64,000 bases of DNA from CAZNPA01 sp964575095. GTDB lineage: Bacteria > Pseudomonadota > Alphaproteobacteria > Rickettsiales > SXRF01. The position numbers and the translations under genes were made by a program. This document shows positions 31,338-39,452 of the stretch, one piece after another. The notes under the pieces were generated by a model. It had not been told where the DNA came from. It worked only from the letters and a program-made list of their open reading frames with translations, and searched no databases. The stretch covers positions 186,001 through 250,000 of the forward strand of contig CAZNPA010000003.1 of NCBI GenBank assembly GCA_964575095.1, given 5' to 3'. Position 1 is the stretch's first letter. Every line of letters starts with the position of its first letter.

Positions 31338-31982
31338 CTAAGCTCCTTGCGTCACCTGCATCACCAGTTCGTCGTCAGTGACGTGGTAGGCGATGGCGGA
31401 CTTGAGTTCGTCGGCGTAGCGCTTGGTGAGGTAGACCTGCACGTTTTTCGGGTTGAGGTCGGCGGTTTTGAACTTGCCGGTGAAAACGGTTTCCAGTTCC
31501 GTATCCCATTTAAGCCCGGCGCCCTTGGCGGTGATGGCGACCTGCTTGTGCCCGGCTTCGTCCTGCCCGATACGGACGCCGATCGTGCCGCCGCGCACCA
31601 GCACCGACGAGGCGATGATGAGTAAATTATAAATCAGCCGCGCCATCTTGAGGCTGACCGAAATGCCGGACGAATCGGTATGGTTGTCCGGCCAGTCGAG
31701 CGAAATTTTGCTGCCGGTGAAAAAATCCATGGCCAGTTTTTGCTTGTCGGCGAGGTTGGCCTCGCCGTGGTCTTTGACCTTGCCGTAGGCGTAGCGATAA
31801 AATTGCAGGCGGGTGACGGCGGAAAAGGCGCTGCTGATGATGAGCTCCATCGCCTGCCCCTGCATGGAAAAACCTTCTTCGCTTAGAAATTCCGCGCCGT
31901 TATTGACGGCGCCGATGGGGCCGGTCAGATCATGGCACAGGCGCGTGCATAACAATTCCGCCATCCGTAATTCTTCAATCAT
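31338..31982 (-). CDS. chpT: Histidine phosphotransferase ChpT
   Basis: ChpT passes phosphate from CckA to CtrA and CpdR. The 214-residue protein has the conserved His17 in LCTRLCHDLTGPIGAVNNG, the typical helical DHp-like start, and a degenerate ATPase-like C-terminal domain without nucleotide-binding motifs. Adjacency to ctrA (convergent) strengthens the call. It has no membrane segment. Confidence 0.93.
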   Translation of the reverse strand: MIEELRMAELLCTRLCHDLTGPIGAVNNGAEFLSEEGFSMQGQAMELIISSAFSAVTRLQFYRYAYGKVKDHGEANLADKQKLAMDFFTGSKISLDWPDNHTDSSGISVSLKMARLIYNLLIIASSVLVRGGTIGVRIGQDEAGHKQVAITAKGAGLKWDTELETVFTGKFKTADLNPKNVQVYLTKRYADELKSAIAYHVTDDELVMQVTQGA

Positions 31983-32101
31983 GCCTTTGCCATTGTTTTC
32001 CTTGAATACCCTTTCAACTATTCCCTAGAATGATAAAGATTTAGTAAATAGCGGCGCATTAGATTTATAATAAAATTCCCATCCTGGCACACTCTAACAC
32101 T

Positions 32102-32129
32102 TTGACATAAAAGTTTTATTTACTTGTAT
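32102..32129 (+). promoter_or_regulatory. Candidate promoter for the XRE-S24 gene
   Basis: TTGACA at 32102-32107 with TTGTAT after 16 bases (32124-32129). The -10 is imperfect. The 185-base region from 31983 to 32167 is AT-rich and otherwise featureless. Confidence 0.4.
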
Positions 32130-32167
32130 CTGCGCCTAAGCTACTTTTGAGAGACTTTGGAACCGCT

Positions 32168-32860
32168 ATGGCAGCCAAACCAATAGCATCGCCGAATAAC
32201 CTTATCGGCCAGCGCCTGAAGCTGGCGATGAAGAAGCGCGGCCTGAGTTCCACCGACCTCGCCAAACGCGCCGACGTAAAAACCTCATTCCTCTACGACA
32301 TCATGAGCGGGAAATCCGCCAACCCATCGACAGTGACGCTGGCGCGCGTGGCGGATGCCCTGGGCGTCGGCCTGGCCTACCTCGCCGCCGCCGACGATGC
32401 CGAAAACGGTTCGCGTGCAGCATCAAATCCGAGGCAGGCGGAGGACTATATTTCCATTCCGCGCGTCGTCGTCAATATTTCAGCCAGCGGCGGCACGGTG
32501 ATCTCCGAAGAGCATGAGGAAGAGCGATATCATTTCCGCCGCGAATGGATAGAAAAACATCTGGGCGCCAATGCCGACGACCTGCGTCTCTTATATGTGC
32601 GCGGCGACGGCATGGAGCCGACGCTCAACCACAACGACATCATCATGGTCGACACCACCAAGAAGAAACCGACGCCGCCGGGGATTTTCGTGTTGTTCGA
32701 CGGGTTCGGCCTGGTATCGAAACGCCTGGACTATGTGCCGGGCAGCCAGCAAACGCAGATCCGCGTTATCTCCGACAATCCACAATATTCAAGTTACGAA
32801 CGGTCCGTCGATGAGACTTTCGTCGTCGGCCGCGTCGTCTGGTTCGCGCGGGAAATATGA
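32168..32860 (+). CDS. XRE-family regulator with inactive S24 peptidase domain
   Basis: From the ATG at 32168 (TTG at 32147 is an alternative) the 230-residue protein has an N-terminal helix-turn-helix (LKLAMKKRGLSSTDLAKRAD ... SFLYDIMSGKSANPS) and a C-terminal LexA/cI-like S24 domain. The motif that normally carries the catalytic serine (GDSM.P) reads GDGMEP, so serine is replaced by glycine, whereas the lysine region (SKRLDYVP) is kept. It should therefore not self-cleave and is likely a non-cleavable regulator of this fold. Its 3' end overlaps the convergent next gene by 67 bases. Confidence 0.85.
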   Translation: MAAKPIASPNNLIGQRLKLAMKKRGLSSTDLAKRADVKTSFLYDIMSGKSANPSTVTLARVADALGVGLAYLAAADDAENGSRAASNPRQAEDYISIPRVVVNISASGGTVISEEHEEERYHFRREWIEKHLGANADDLRLLYVRGDGMEPTLNHNDIIMVDTTKKKPTPPGIFVLFDGFGLVSKRLDYVPGSQQTQIRVISDNPQYSSYERSVDETFVVGRVVWFAREI

Positions 32861-34266
32861 TCGGTCAGCGATAATTCATCGACTTTGCGGTAGAGCGTCG
32901 AACGGCCGATGCCGAGCGACCGCGCCGCGCGCGTCATGCAGCCGCCCGCCTGCTGCAAGGCAAAACGTATCGCTTCTTCCTGCACGCTCTTCAATGTCCT
33001 GACTTTTCCCTGATCGTCAATCAGCGCTGATCCCTTAGTCGAATGCGTGAGTTGCGGATAATCAGCGATAGTGATCGAGCGGCTTTTCTGCACCGCCTGC
33101 AGATCGGCAACGTCAAGCATGTTGCCTTCGCATAGCATCACCGCCCGCCAGATCAGGTTGGCCAACTGGCCGACATTGCCCGGGTAAGAATGATTGTTGA
33201 GCCATTCCAGCGCCGGTTCGGTGAGACCTGAAATATATTTATTCTCCGACGTCGCATGAACAACAAGAAAATGTTGCGCCAGCAACGTAACGTCGCCCTT
33301 GCGGTACTTCAACGCCGGCAGCGCAATCGACACCACCTGACACAGGCGCAACAGCTTCTGCTTGAAGGCGTGTTGCTGCATGGAATATTTGTTGGGCGTG
33401 CTGGCCGTGCATATCAGACGCACATTCACCGGAAGAGACTTAGCGCTACCCGCAGGCTTGATCGCTTTCGATTGCAGCATATCGAGCAGTTGCTGTTGCA
33501 CCTCCGGAGCAAGCGCGCCGATTTCCTGCAGCAATAACGTACCATGGTCGGCTTCGCGCAATTTACCCAGAATAAAATGCTCGTTGCTGAGCGGCAGAGA
33601 TGATTTTTCCTGCCCGAACAACATGCCGTACGCCAGATGCTGCGGCAGCAATTCGCAATTGACGACGACGAACGGTTTTCCTGCGCGGTCGCTGCTGCCG
33701 TGTATGGCGCAGGCGAAGCAATGCTTGCCAACACCCGGTTCACCTTCGATCCATACCGGCATCTCGGATTTCGCCGCCTGCCGCGCCAGCACCGCCGCTT
33801 CGAGAAAATCGTGGCTGCCGCCGACCATGTCTTCAATCGACATATGACCGCTGACCTTGCGCTCAAGCCAGGTGATGTAATCGCTCATGCGCTGGATCTT
33901 AAGCGCGTTTTGTATCGAAGCGCGCAGGCGCTCCGCCGGCACCGGCCGTTGCAGGCAATCATGGGCACCGGCAGAAAGCGCGCGTGCGGTATTGCCGCTA
34001 TCGGCGTACAGCGTCATCACGATGATCGGTAAATTAGGCCAGGAGGCTTTCAGACTGCGAATGGCGTCCTGCGACGACGCATCGTTCATGTTCGCATCGA
34101 TCAATATGATATCCGGCGATGGCTTCTTCCCGGCCTGCAGCCAGCCCATGGCGGTCTCGACGCCGGGCACGGCAACGACCTGATAGTGCATGTTATATTG
34201 CAGCATGCGCTCTTTCTCCTGGCGCTGCTCAGGAGAGGCATCGATCACAAGTATGGTTTCACGCAT
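32794..34266 (-). CDS. NtrC-like protein with degenerate receiver and AAA+ domains and a Fis-type HTH
   Basis: The 490-residue protein has a receiver domain with Asp57 (DIILIDANM) but arginine 107 where a lysine is normal (CLQRPVP). Next comes a sigma-54-activator-type AAA+ domain with Walker A GEPGVGKH at 175-182. The segment corresponding to GAFTGA reads SSLPLS (after MLFGQEK), and Walker B reads GTLLLQEIG with Gln247 in place of the first acidic residue. The Fis-type HTH is near the end (AARSLGIGRSTLYRKVDEL). Sigma-54 remodelling is unlikely, so it may be a DNA-binding regulator or scaffold. It lies next to the ctrA region. Its last 67 bases overlap the convergent XRE-S24 gene. Confidence 0.88.
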   Translation of the reverse strand: MRETILVIDASPEQRQEKERMLQYNMHYQVVAVPGVETAMGWLQAGKKPSPDIILIDANMNDASSQDAIRSLKASWPNLPIIVMTLYADSGNTARALSAGAHDCLQRPVPAERLRASIQNALKIQRMSDYITWLERKVSGHMSIEDMVGGSHDFLEAAVLARQAAKSEMPVWIEGEPGVGKHCFACAIHGSSDRAGKPFVVVNCELLPQHLAYGMLFGQEKSSLPLSNEHFILGKLREADHGTLLLQEIGALAPEVQQQLLDMLQSKAIKPAGSAKSLPVNVRLICTASTPNKYSMQQHAFKQKLLRLCQVVSIALPALKYRKGDVTLLAQHFLVVHATSENKYISGLTEPALEWLNNHSYPGNVGQLANLIWRAVMLCEGNMLDVADLQAVQKSRSITIADYPQLTHSTKGSALIDDQGKVRTLKSVQEEAIRFALQQAGGCMTRAARSLGIGRSTLYRKVDELSLTDHISRANQTTRPTTKVSSTDRS

Positions 34267-34412
34267 AGTCTAAAGACCAATAACAACTAATAAGGCACTT
34301 AGTGTATGGATAATTGTATATCTACGCGATTTAATCAACCATTAGTTTCAATTTGGTGCGTTTTTTTTGCTTAACTATGGTATTATAAAACATTAGGCCA
34401 TATATCTGGCTA

Positions 34413-35009
34413 ATGTCCAGATTGATAATCACCATGCCCCATATGCGCTTTATTTTACTGTTGATGGTGCTAACCACCACCTCCTGTACCGGCTACAAGT
34501 TCCGCTGCTGGTGGGGGTGCACCGACCAGACCGCCATCCAGAACGATTATATCGCCGAGCGCAACCGCTGCCGCGATTACGCGCAGCTGAAGTTAGACTT
34601 GTCTGCAAGAAACACCGGCGACCCGGATAACGACCAGTCGCGCAAAGCGCGTCTGGTGAATTTATTCAACGAATGCATGGCCAATAACGGCTGGGGCATC
34701 GTTGAAGGCAAGCAGGATAAACCGGCGGCAGCCAAACCAGCAGCCGCAGGCGCCGCAGCAGCAACGCCTCCTGCAACCAATGCCGCCACCGCCGCCGCTG
34801 ACGATAAGTCGGCGCTGTCACGTTCCGCCGAATGTGCGTTTGCCCGTCAGTCAACCTCCGTCTCAAGCCTCGCCGCCGCGCGCGCCAAAGCCTGCGACTT
34901 AGAATGTGCGCAGCGTCTGCGCCTGGCGCCGGAAGCGCCGCGCCCGGCCGCCTGCCCGGCGGAAATGGCCCCCAATTTAGCCACCGGCGTTGACCGCATC
35001 GACCCATGA
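34413..35009 (+). CDS. Cysteine-rich putative lipoprotein
   Basis: I recognise no family. An ATG at 34413 gives 198 residues; an ATG at 34434 (MPHMRFILLLMVL) gives a more typical lipoprotein start. The lipobox region LTTTSC predicts lipid attachment at the cysteine. Further cysteines (RCWWGC, NRC, NEC, AEC, KACDLEC, AAC) are spread over a helical C-terminal region with an alanine- and proline-rich linker (KPAAAKPAAAGAAAATPPA). It overlaps the queD start by 4 bases, so translation is coupled, but a functional link to queuosine is not evident. Confidence 0.6.
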   Translation: MSRLIITMPHMRFILLLMVLTTTSCTGYKFRCWWGCTDQTAIQNDYIAERNRCRDYAQLKLDLSARNTGDPDNDQSRKARLVNLFNECMANNGWGIVEGKQDKPAAAKPAAAGAAAATPPATNAATAAADDKSALSRSAECAFARQSTSVSSLAAARAKACDLECAQRLRLAPEAPRPAACPAEMAPNLATGVDRIDP

Positions 35010-35440
35010 GCGAAACCACCTGCACACGGCGTATCGAATTCGATGCCGCGCACCGCGTCATGCTGCATGAAAGTAAATGTAAGCATTTGCACGGCCATCG
35101 CTATGCGCTCGAAGCCACGTTCATCGCGCCGAAACTGGACAAGCTGGGGCGCGTCGTCGATTTCGGCGTCATCAAGGAAAAGCTCGGCGGCTGGGTGATG
35201 GAACACTGGGACCACGCGACGATTCTTTTTGAAAAAGATAAAGCGCTGGGCACGTCCATCGCCGCGCATACGAAACAAAAGATATTCTATCTGCCCGCTA
35301 ACCCGACGGCAGAAAACATGGCGGAATATATGGTGAAGAAAATCTGCCCGAAATTATTCAAGGGCATGAACATCAAGTGCGTGCGCGTGCGGCTATATGA
35401 AACGCCGAATTGCTACGTGGATGCGACTAGCTTTCGTTAG
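35006..35440 (+). CDS. queD: 6-carboxytetrahydropterin synthase QueD-like protein
   Basis: QueD makes 6-carboxytetrahydropterin from dihydroneopterin triphosphate for queuosine-type tRNA modification. The 144-residue protein shows zinc ligands H16, H29 and H31 (AAHRVM, HLHGHRY) and the catalytic cysteine at 25 (SKCKHLHG). The motif LYETPNCYVDA is typical of the family. The start is part of ATGA shared with the upstream stop. Confidence 0.9.
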   Translation: MSETTCTRRIEFDAAHRVMLHESKCKHLHGHRYALEATFIAPKLDKLGRVVDFGVIKEKLGGWVMEHWDHATILFEKDKALGTSIAAHTKQKIFYLPANPTAENMAEYMVKKICPKLFKGMNIKCVRVRLYETPNCYVDATSFR

Positions 35441-35463
35441 CAAGGAACGAGCTTAAGCAAAGC

Positions 35464-35577
35464 TGTCGTCCCGTGGAGGCGGTCAGTAGACCGCCGAGCA
35501 CGGGATCCAGGCGTACAAAATGTCAGGAGACATTTTGTGCAATTTAAAACTGGATTCCCGCCTTCGCGGGAATGACA
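35464..35577. repeat. Composite palindromic element between queD and pdxH
   Basis: Three stems are visible: CCCGTGGAGGCGG/CCGCCGAGCACGGG, ACAAAATGTC/GACATTTTGT, and TTCCCGC/GCGGGAA. The right part, ggattcccgccttcgcggga, matches the REP-like unit at 6440-6468. It lies between the ends of two convergent genes. Confidence 0.65.
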
Positions 35578-35580
35578 ACA

Positions 35581-36162
35581 TTAAGGATAAAGCCGCGTTA
35601 CCGTCCACCCCTGCCCTTGCCGCGTAAATAATTCGCGGTCGTGCAGGCGGTGGTCGCCCTGGCTCCAGAATTCGATGCGCTCCGGCACGACGCGCCAGCC
35701 CGACCAATAGGGCGGCCGCGGCACATTTTTTCCCTCGTATTTTTTAATCATCGCCGCATATATTTTTTCAAGCTCCTCGCGACTGGCCAGCGGCCGCGAT
35801 TGCTGCGACGCCCAGGCGCCGACCTGACTTTCACGCGCACGGCCGTTGAAATAGGCATCGGCTTCCTGCTCGCTTACTTTTTCGGCAACGCCTTCGACGC
35901 GCACTTGCTTGAAAAGCGGCATCCAGTGAAAACAGAGCGCCACTTTCTGATTGTGTTTGAGCTGCTCGCCCTTGGCGCTTTCGATATTGGTATAAAAAAC
36001 GAATCCGCGCGGGCTTGCTTCTTTTAACAGCACCATGCGCGCCGAGGGTTGGCCTTCTTTATCCGCCGTCGCCAGCGTCATCGCGGTGGGTTCGATGATG
36101 GATGTTGAGCGCTTGGCTGCTTCCAGCCAGTCGGCGAATTGTGCGATGGGATCGGTGGTCAT
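35581..36162 (-). CDS. pdxH: Pyridoxamine 5'-phosphate oxidase PdxH
   Basis: PdxH oxidises pyridoxamine or pyridoxine phosphate to PLP using FMN. The 193-residue protein contains AMTLATADKEGQPSARMVLLK, the FMN-binding region YTNIESAKGEQL, and the C-terminal WRVVPERIEFWSQGDHRLHD. It overlaps astA by 4 bases downstream of it on the same strand, so the two are co-translated. Confidence 0.95.
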   Translation of the reverse strand: MTTDPIAQFADWLEAAKRSTSIIEPTAMTLATADKEGQPSARMVLLKEASPRGFVFYTNIESAKGEQLKHNQKVALCFHWMPLFKQVRVEGVAEKVSEQEADAYFNGRARESQVGAWASQQSRPLASREELEKIYAAMIKKYEGKNVPRPPYWSGWRVVPERIEFWSQGDHRLHDRELFTRQGQGWTVTRLYP

Positions 36163-37172
36163 GCCTCAACAAAACGCAGTTCGTCACCGGCTTTGACGGA
36201 AAGCGATGCCGCCGCCTCCGGGCTGATGACAACGCCGTCCGGCGTTTCTTCCAGCGCCGTGCGCGTCATGCGGAAATCTTTGAGCGTCGTGTTGCTGACG
36301 ATATACAGCATGCGCGCTGACACCTGGTTCAAGCGCGTGATTTTCGCCGTACGGCTCTTGCGCACGGTGGTGATGAGCTTGCGGTCGGCCTGCATGGTGG
36401 GGCCGGCGTCGAACACATCGACATAGCCCTGATTGCGGAACCCTTCCGTCTCCAGCATGTGCTTGGCCGGCCTTGACGCTTCGAGCGGCTGGCCGATGAC
36501 TTCCTGCGCTTGCGGCGCCAGCAGGTTGACGTAAATCGGGTATTTGGGCATCAGGTCGCTGATGAACTGGCCGCCTTGCGTTGCGTTGACGAAATCGGCC
36601 TTCTTAAACGGCATCTGAAAGAAATGCTGCGCCAGGTTTTTGTAGAACGGCGATTCGCCGTCGGCATCCTGCACGCCGCGGATTTCGGAAATAACCGTAT
36701 CGGAAAAAATCTTGGGGAACTGCGCCAGCATCAAATAGCGGCTGCGCGACAGAAATTTGCCGATGCCGTCGCGGCGATACGCCGGCAGCAAAAACAGCGA
36801 GCCGATCTCCGACGCGCCGGTATAGTCGTTGACCATGTGCAGCACGCGCTGCTCGGAATAGATGCCCAATTCCTCCGACGCCTGCACCAGCGTCGAGAGC
36901 TTATAGGAATAAAACGGATGCTTGATGCCGACATGCGCCTTGATACCGGTCGTGCCCACCAGTTTTTTCTTGGCCACGTCCTCCAGCACGAACAGGAACG
37001 CCTCTTCGCCTTTGCCATCGGTTTTTCCGGCGAAACTTTTCACCGACTGCGCAATTTTCGCCTCTAATACCTTGGCATCCGCCGGCAGCGAGGTGAAGCC
37101 GATGCCGGCCTCGCGTGCCAACGCCAGGATTTCCTTGTGGTCGGACGTATCTACCGGGCGGACGACGAGCAT
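36159..37172 (-). CDS. astA: Arginine N-succinyltransferase AstA-like protein
   Basis: AstA transfers succinyl-CoA to arginine, the first step of the arginine succinyltransferase (AST) catabolic route. The 337-residue protein begins LVVRPVDTSDHKEILALARE and has the GNAT-type core near SEIGSLFLLPAYRRDGIGKFLSRSR, then GYVDVFDAGPT and SARMLYIVSNT, all typical of AstA. It follows the aminotransferase gene by 3 bases. Other ast genes (astB, astD, astE) are not in the window. Confidence 0.88.
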   Translation of the reverse strand: MLVVRPVDTSDHKEILALAREAGIGFTSLPADAKVLEAKIAQSVKSFAGKTDGKGEEAFLFVLEDVAKKKLVGTTGIKAHVGIKHPFYSYKLSTLVQASEELGIYSEQRVLHMVNDYTGASEIGSLFLLPAYRRDGIGKFLSRSRYLMLAQFPKIFSDTVISEIRGVQDADGESPFYKNLAQHFFQMPFKKADFVNATQGGQFISDLMPKYPIYVNLLAPQAQEVIGQPLEASRPAKHMLETEGFRNQGYVDVFDAGPTMQADRKLITTVRKSRTAKITRLNQVSARMLYIVSNTTLKDFRMTRTALEETPDGVVISPEAAASLSVKAGDELRFVEA

Positions 37173-37175
37173 GGA

Positions 37176-38462
37176 TCAGACCTTCTTACTATAGGCAACG
37201 AGCGCCGCTTCCAGCCGCTTCAGGCCGTCTTTCATTTCTTTATCGGTGATGGTGAGCGGCGGCAGGAAGCGGAGCACATTCGGGCCCGCCTGCAATATCA
37301 GCACGCCGTGCGCGCGGGCGAGGTCGTTGATCTCACCGGCCTTGCCGTGCCATTTGGCAACCAGCTCGGCGCCGATCATCAGCCCGCGGCCGCGGATCTC
37401 GGTGAACATGCCGTGTTTTTTGTTGAACGCTTCCAGCGCCGCAATGAGCTGCTTGCTGCGGTCTTTGACATTTTTTTGCAGCGCCGGTGTTTGCAATTTT
37501 TTGAGCGCGACGCGCGCCACCGTGCAGGCCAGCGGGTTGCCGCCGAACGTGCTGCCGTGGCTTCCGAACTGGAAGGTATTTTCCGCCTTGTCGCCGATCA
37601 AAAGCGCGCCGATGGGCATACCGCCGCCCAAGGCTTTCGCCAGCGTCACGATATCGGGCTTCACGCCTTCGGTGAAATAGGAATAAAGATGCCCGGTGCG
37701 CCCCATGCCGCATTGCACTTCGTCGAGGATGAGCAGCGCGCCGACCTTATCGCAGAGCTGGCGCAGGTGCTTTAAGAATCCCGGCTTCATCGGCACGATG
37801 CCGCCCTCGCCCTGCACGACTTCGGCCATGATGGCGCACGTGTTGCTGTCGACCATGCGCTCGATGACCTCGAAATCGTTGAAGGGAGCGTAATGGAAAC
37901 CCGGCGGCAGCGGCTCGAAACCGGCGTGGTATTTGGGCTGCGCCGTAGCGGTGACGGTGGCCAGCGTCCGGCCGTGGAACGAGCCGCTAAACGTAATGAT
38001 GTTGCGCGCCTGCGGCGGCTTTCCCTTGTCGGCGGCATATTTGCGCGCGATTTTTATCGCGCCTTCGTTGGCCTCGGCGCCCGAGTTGCAGAAGAAAATG
38101 CGCTTGGCGAATTTCGACGATGTCACCAGTTCTTCCGCCAGCAGTATCGGCGGCTCGGAAAAAAAGATATTGCTGGTGTGCCACATCTTCTTGGCCTGCT
38201 TCATCAGCGCATCGAGCATTTCTTTGTGATGATGGCCGAGCGACGTCACGGCAATGCCGGCGCCGAAATCGACATAATTCTTGCCGTCCACATCCCACAC
38301 CATCGCGCCCTTGCCGCGATCCAGAATCACGTCGCGCGGCTTCACCGCATGGCTGTAATATTGCCTGCCCTTGGCGATCAACTCCGCGCTTTTATTTGCC
38401 TTGCGGTTGTGGCCAATTAAGGGAGATTTTTTGACGACTTTTTTAACGGCAGTTTTTTTCAT
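37176..38462 (-). CDS. Acetylornithine/succinylornithine aminotransferase family
   Basis: The 428-residue PLP enzyme belongs to the class III aminotransferases. It has FFCNSGAEANEGAIKIARKY, the family SFHGRTLATVTATAQPKYH, the acidic ILDEVQCGMGRTG, and the PLP lysine in VTLAKALGGGMP. An N-terminal basic extension of about 20 residues precedes the usual start. In this context, next to astA, it could be AstC (succinylornithine transaminase) rather than biosynthetic ArgD; the two cannot be separated by sequence motif alone. It leads the argD/astC-astA-pdxH operon. Confidence 0.92.
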   Translation of the reverse strand: MKKTAVKKVVKKSPLIGHNRKANKSAELIAKGRQYYSHAVKPRDVILDRGKGAMVWDVDGKNYVDFGAGIAVTSLGHHHKEMLDALMKQAKKMWHTSNIFFSEPPILLAEELVTSSKFAKRIFFCNSGAEANEGAIKIARKYAADKGKPPQARNIITFSGSFHGRTLATVTATAQPKYHAGFEPLPPGFHYAPFNDFEVIERMVDSNTCAIMAEVVQGEGGIVPMKPGFLKHLRQLCDKVGALLILDEVQCGMGRTGHLYSYFTEGVKPDIVTLAKALGGGMPIGALLIGDKAENTFQFGSHGSTFGGNPLACTVARVALKKLQTPALQKNVKDRSKQLIAALEAFNKKHGMFTEIRGRGLMIGAELVAKWHGKAGEINDLARAHGVLILQAGPNVLRFLPPLTITDKEMKDGLKRLEAALVAYSKKV

Positions 38463-38630
38463 ATCTCATCCAGAAAATAGAAGTGCGACAGGCAAACAAA
38501 AATACCTCATACCCATTAGAAAATAAAGGGAATTTCGCGCCCTTTCCTATTGTCACACAATCTTCATATGACTTAATTCTTGCGCGCACTTATAGTTAAT
38601 TCATCTTAATTTAAGAGAAAGGATGCCCCA

Positions 38631-39452
38631 ATGTTTTCCTTGGCACAGGACCCAAATTTCATCAAAGCGCTGGAAACCGTTCTGGAGAAGGACAGGTTGT
38701 TTTGGATGCATAATACGGATTTCGATGGACACCGGCCCGCTCTATATTTTGAAGCGCTGACGCGCTTAGATGAAAGGGATCAGAGAAACCCGCATGAGGT
38801 CGCCCTGACCGCCGCCAGGTTCTTCGACAACCATGGCGATGACATGCGCTATGCTACCGCCAATTTCACCAGGCCGGCGCTAAAAAGGGGCTATAACCCT
38901 CCCGTGGACGATTATGACGATACGCCGGATTATTCAGAACCGGAAGACCTCCTGAAACACTTCAACCCCATGGAATTAAAGGCGCTGGCGGACACGGAAA
39001 AAACTTTCAGAACAAACACCGCCAAGCCGCGCTGGGAGCGGAAAAACCGCCGCCTGCAGGCGCTTGGCGCCGCAGTGTTGGGCGTCGGAAGCGGCATTGG
39101 CCTTTACACGCAACTTCACGCCCGTGATGTGCAAGCGCCCCCCGCAGCGGTGTCAAAAGAAGGTGCTGCTGGTCAAACCACCGCCAAGCCCGATTCCACA
39201 CCGGAAGATAACGTCGTGCCTTATGTGGAAAAATTAACACCCTGCCCCGGTCCTTATGCCCTGGGTGGAGTAGGATTGTTCAGTGCATTATGCCTGCTGG
39301 TCCTTGCGTCCGAAATCGGCAAAGAAATAAAACACGCGGAAAAAGCGTCGCAAACCGATTACGAAGGAATCCTAGAGAGGATTTTCGAGCAAATCCGAAA
39401 CAGCCCGCTGGAGCCGTTGCAGCCGGATCGCGGCGGCAGCCAGCTGGGTTAA
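38631..39452 (+). CDS. Unknown protein with two membrane helices
   Basis: I do not recognise this 273-residue protein. The N-terminal half is acidic and soluble (FDNHGDDMRYATANFTRP, DDYDDTPDYSEPED). A membrane helix lies at about 145-162 (LGAAVLGVGSGIGLYTQL) and a second at about 210-230 (YALGGVGLFSALCLLVLASE), with a proline-rich linker between them and a charged helical C-terminus. The start follows agaaagga. Its stop overlaps the stop of the deoxyhypusine synthase-like gene on the other strand (TTAA). Confidence 0.55.
   Translation: MFSLAQDPNFIKALETVLEKDRLFWMHNTDFDGHRPALYFEALTRLDERDQRNPHEVALTAARFFDNHGDDMRYATANFTRPALKRGYNPPVDDYDDTPDYSEPEDLLKHFNPMELKALADTEKTFRTNTAKPRWERKNRRLQALGAAVLGVGSGIGLYTQLHARDVQAPPAAVSKEGAAGQTTAKPDSTPEDNVVPYVEKLTPCPGPYALGGVGLFSALCLLVLASEIGKEIKHAEKASQTDYEGILERIFEQIRNSPLEPLQPDRGGSQLG

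Noticed and set aside
32168..34266. Prophage repressor region
   Set aside because: An XRE-S24 protein alone could suggest a phage, but no integrase, terminase, capsid or attachment site is present nearby.
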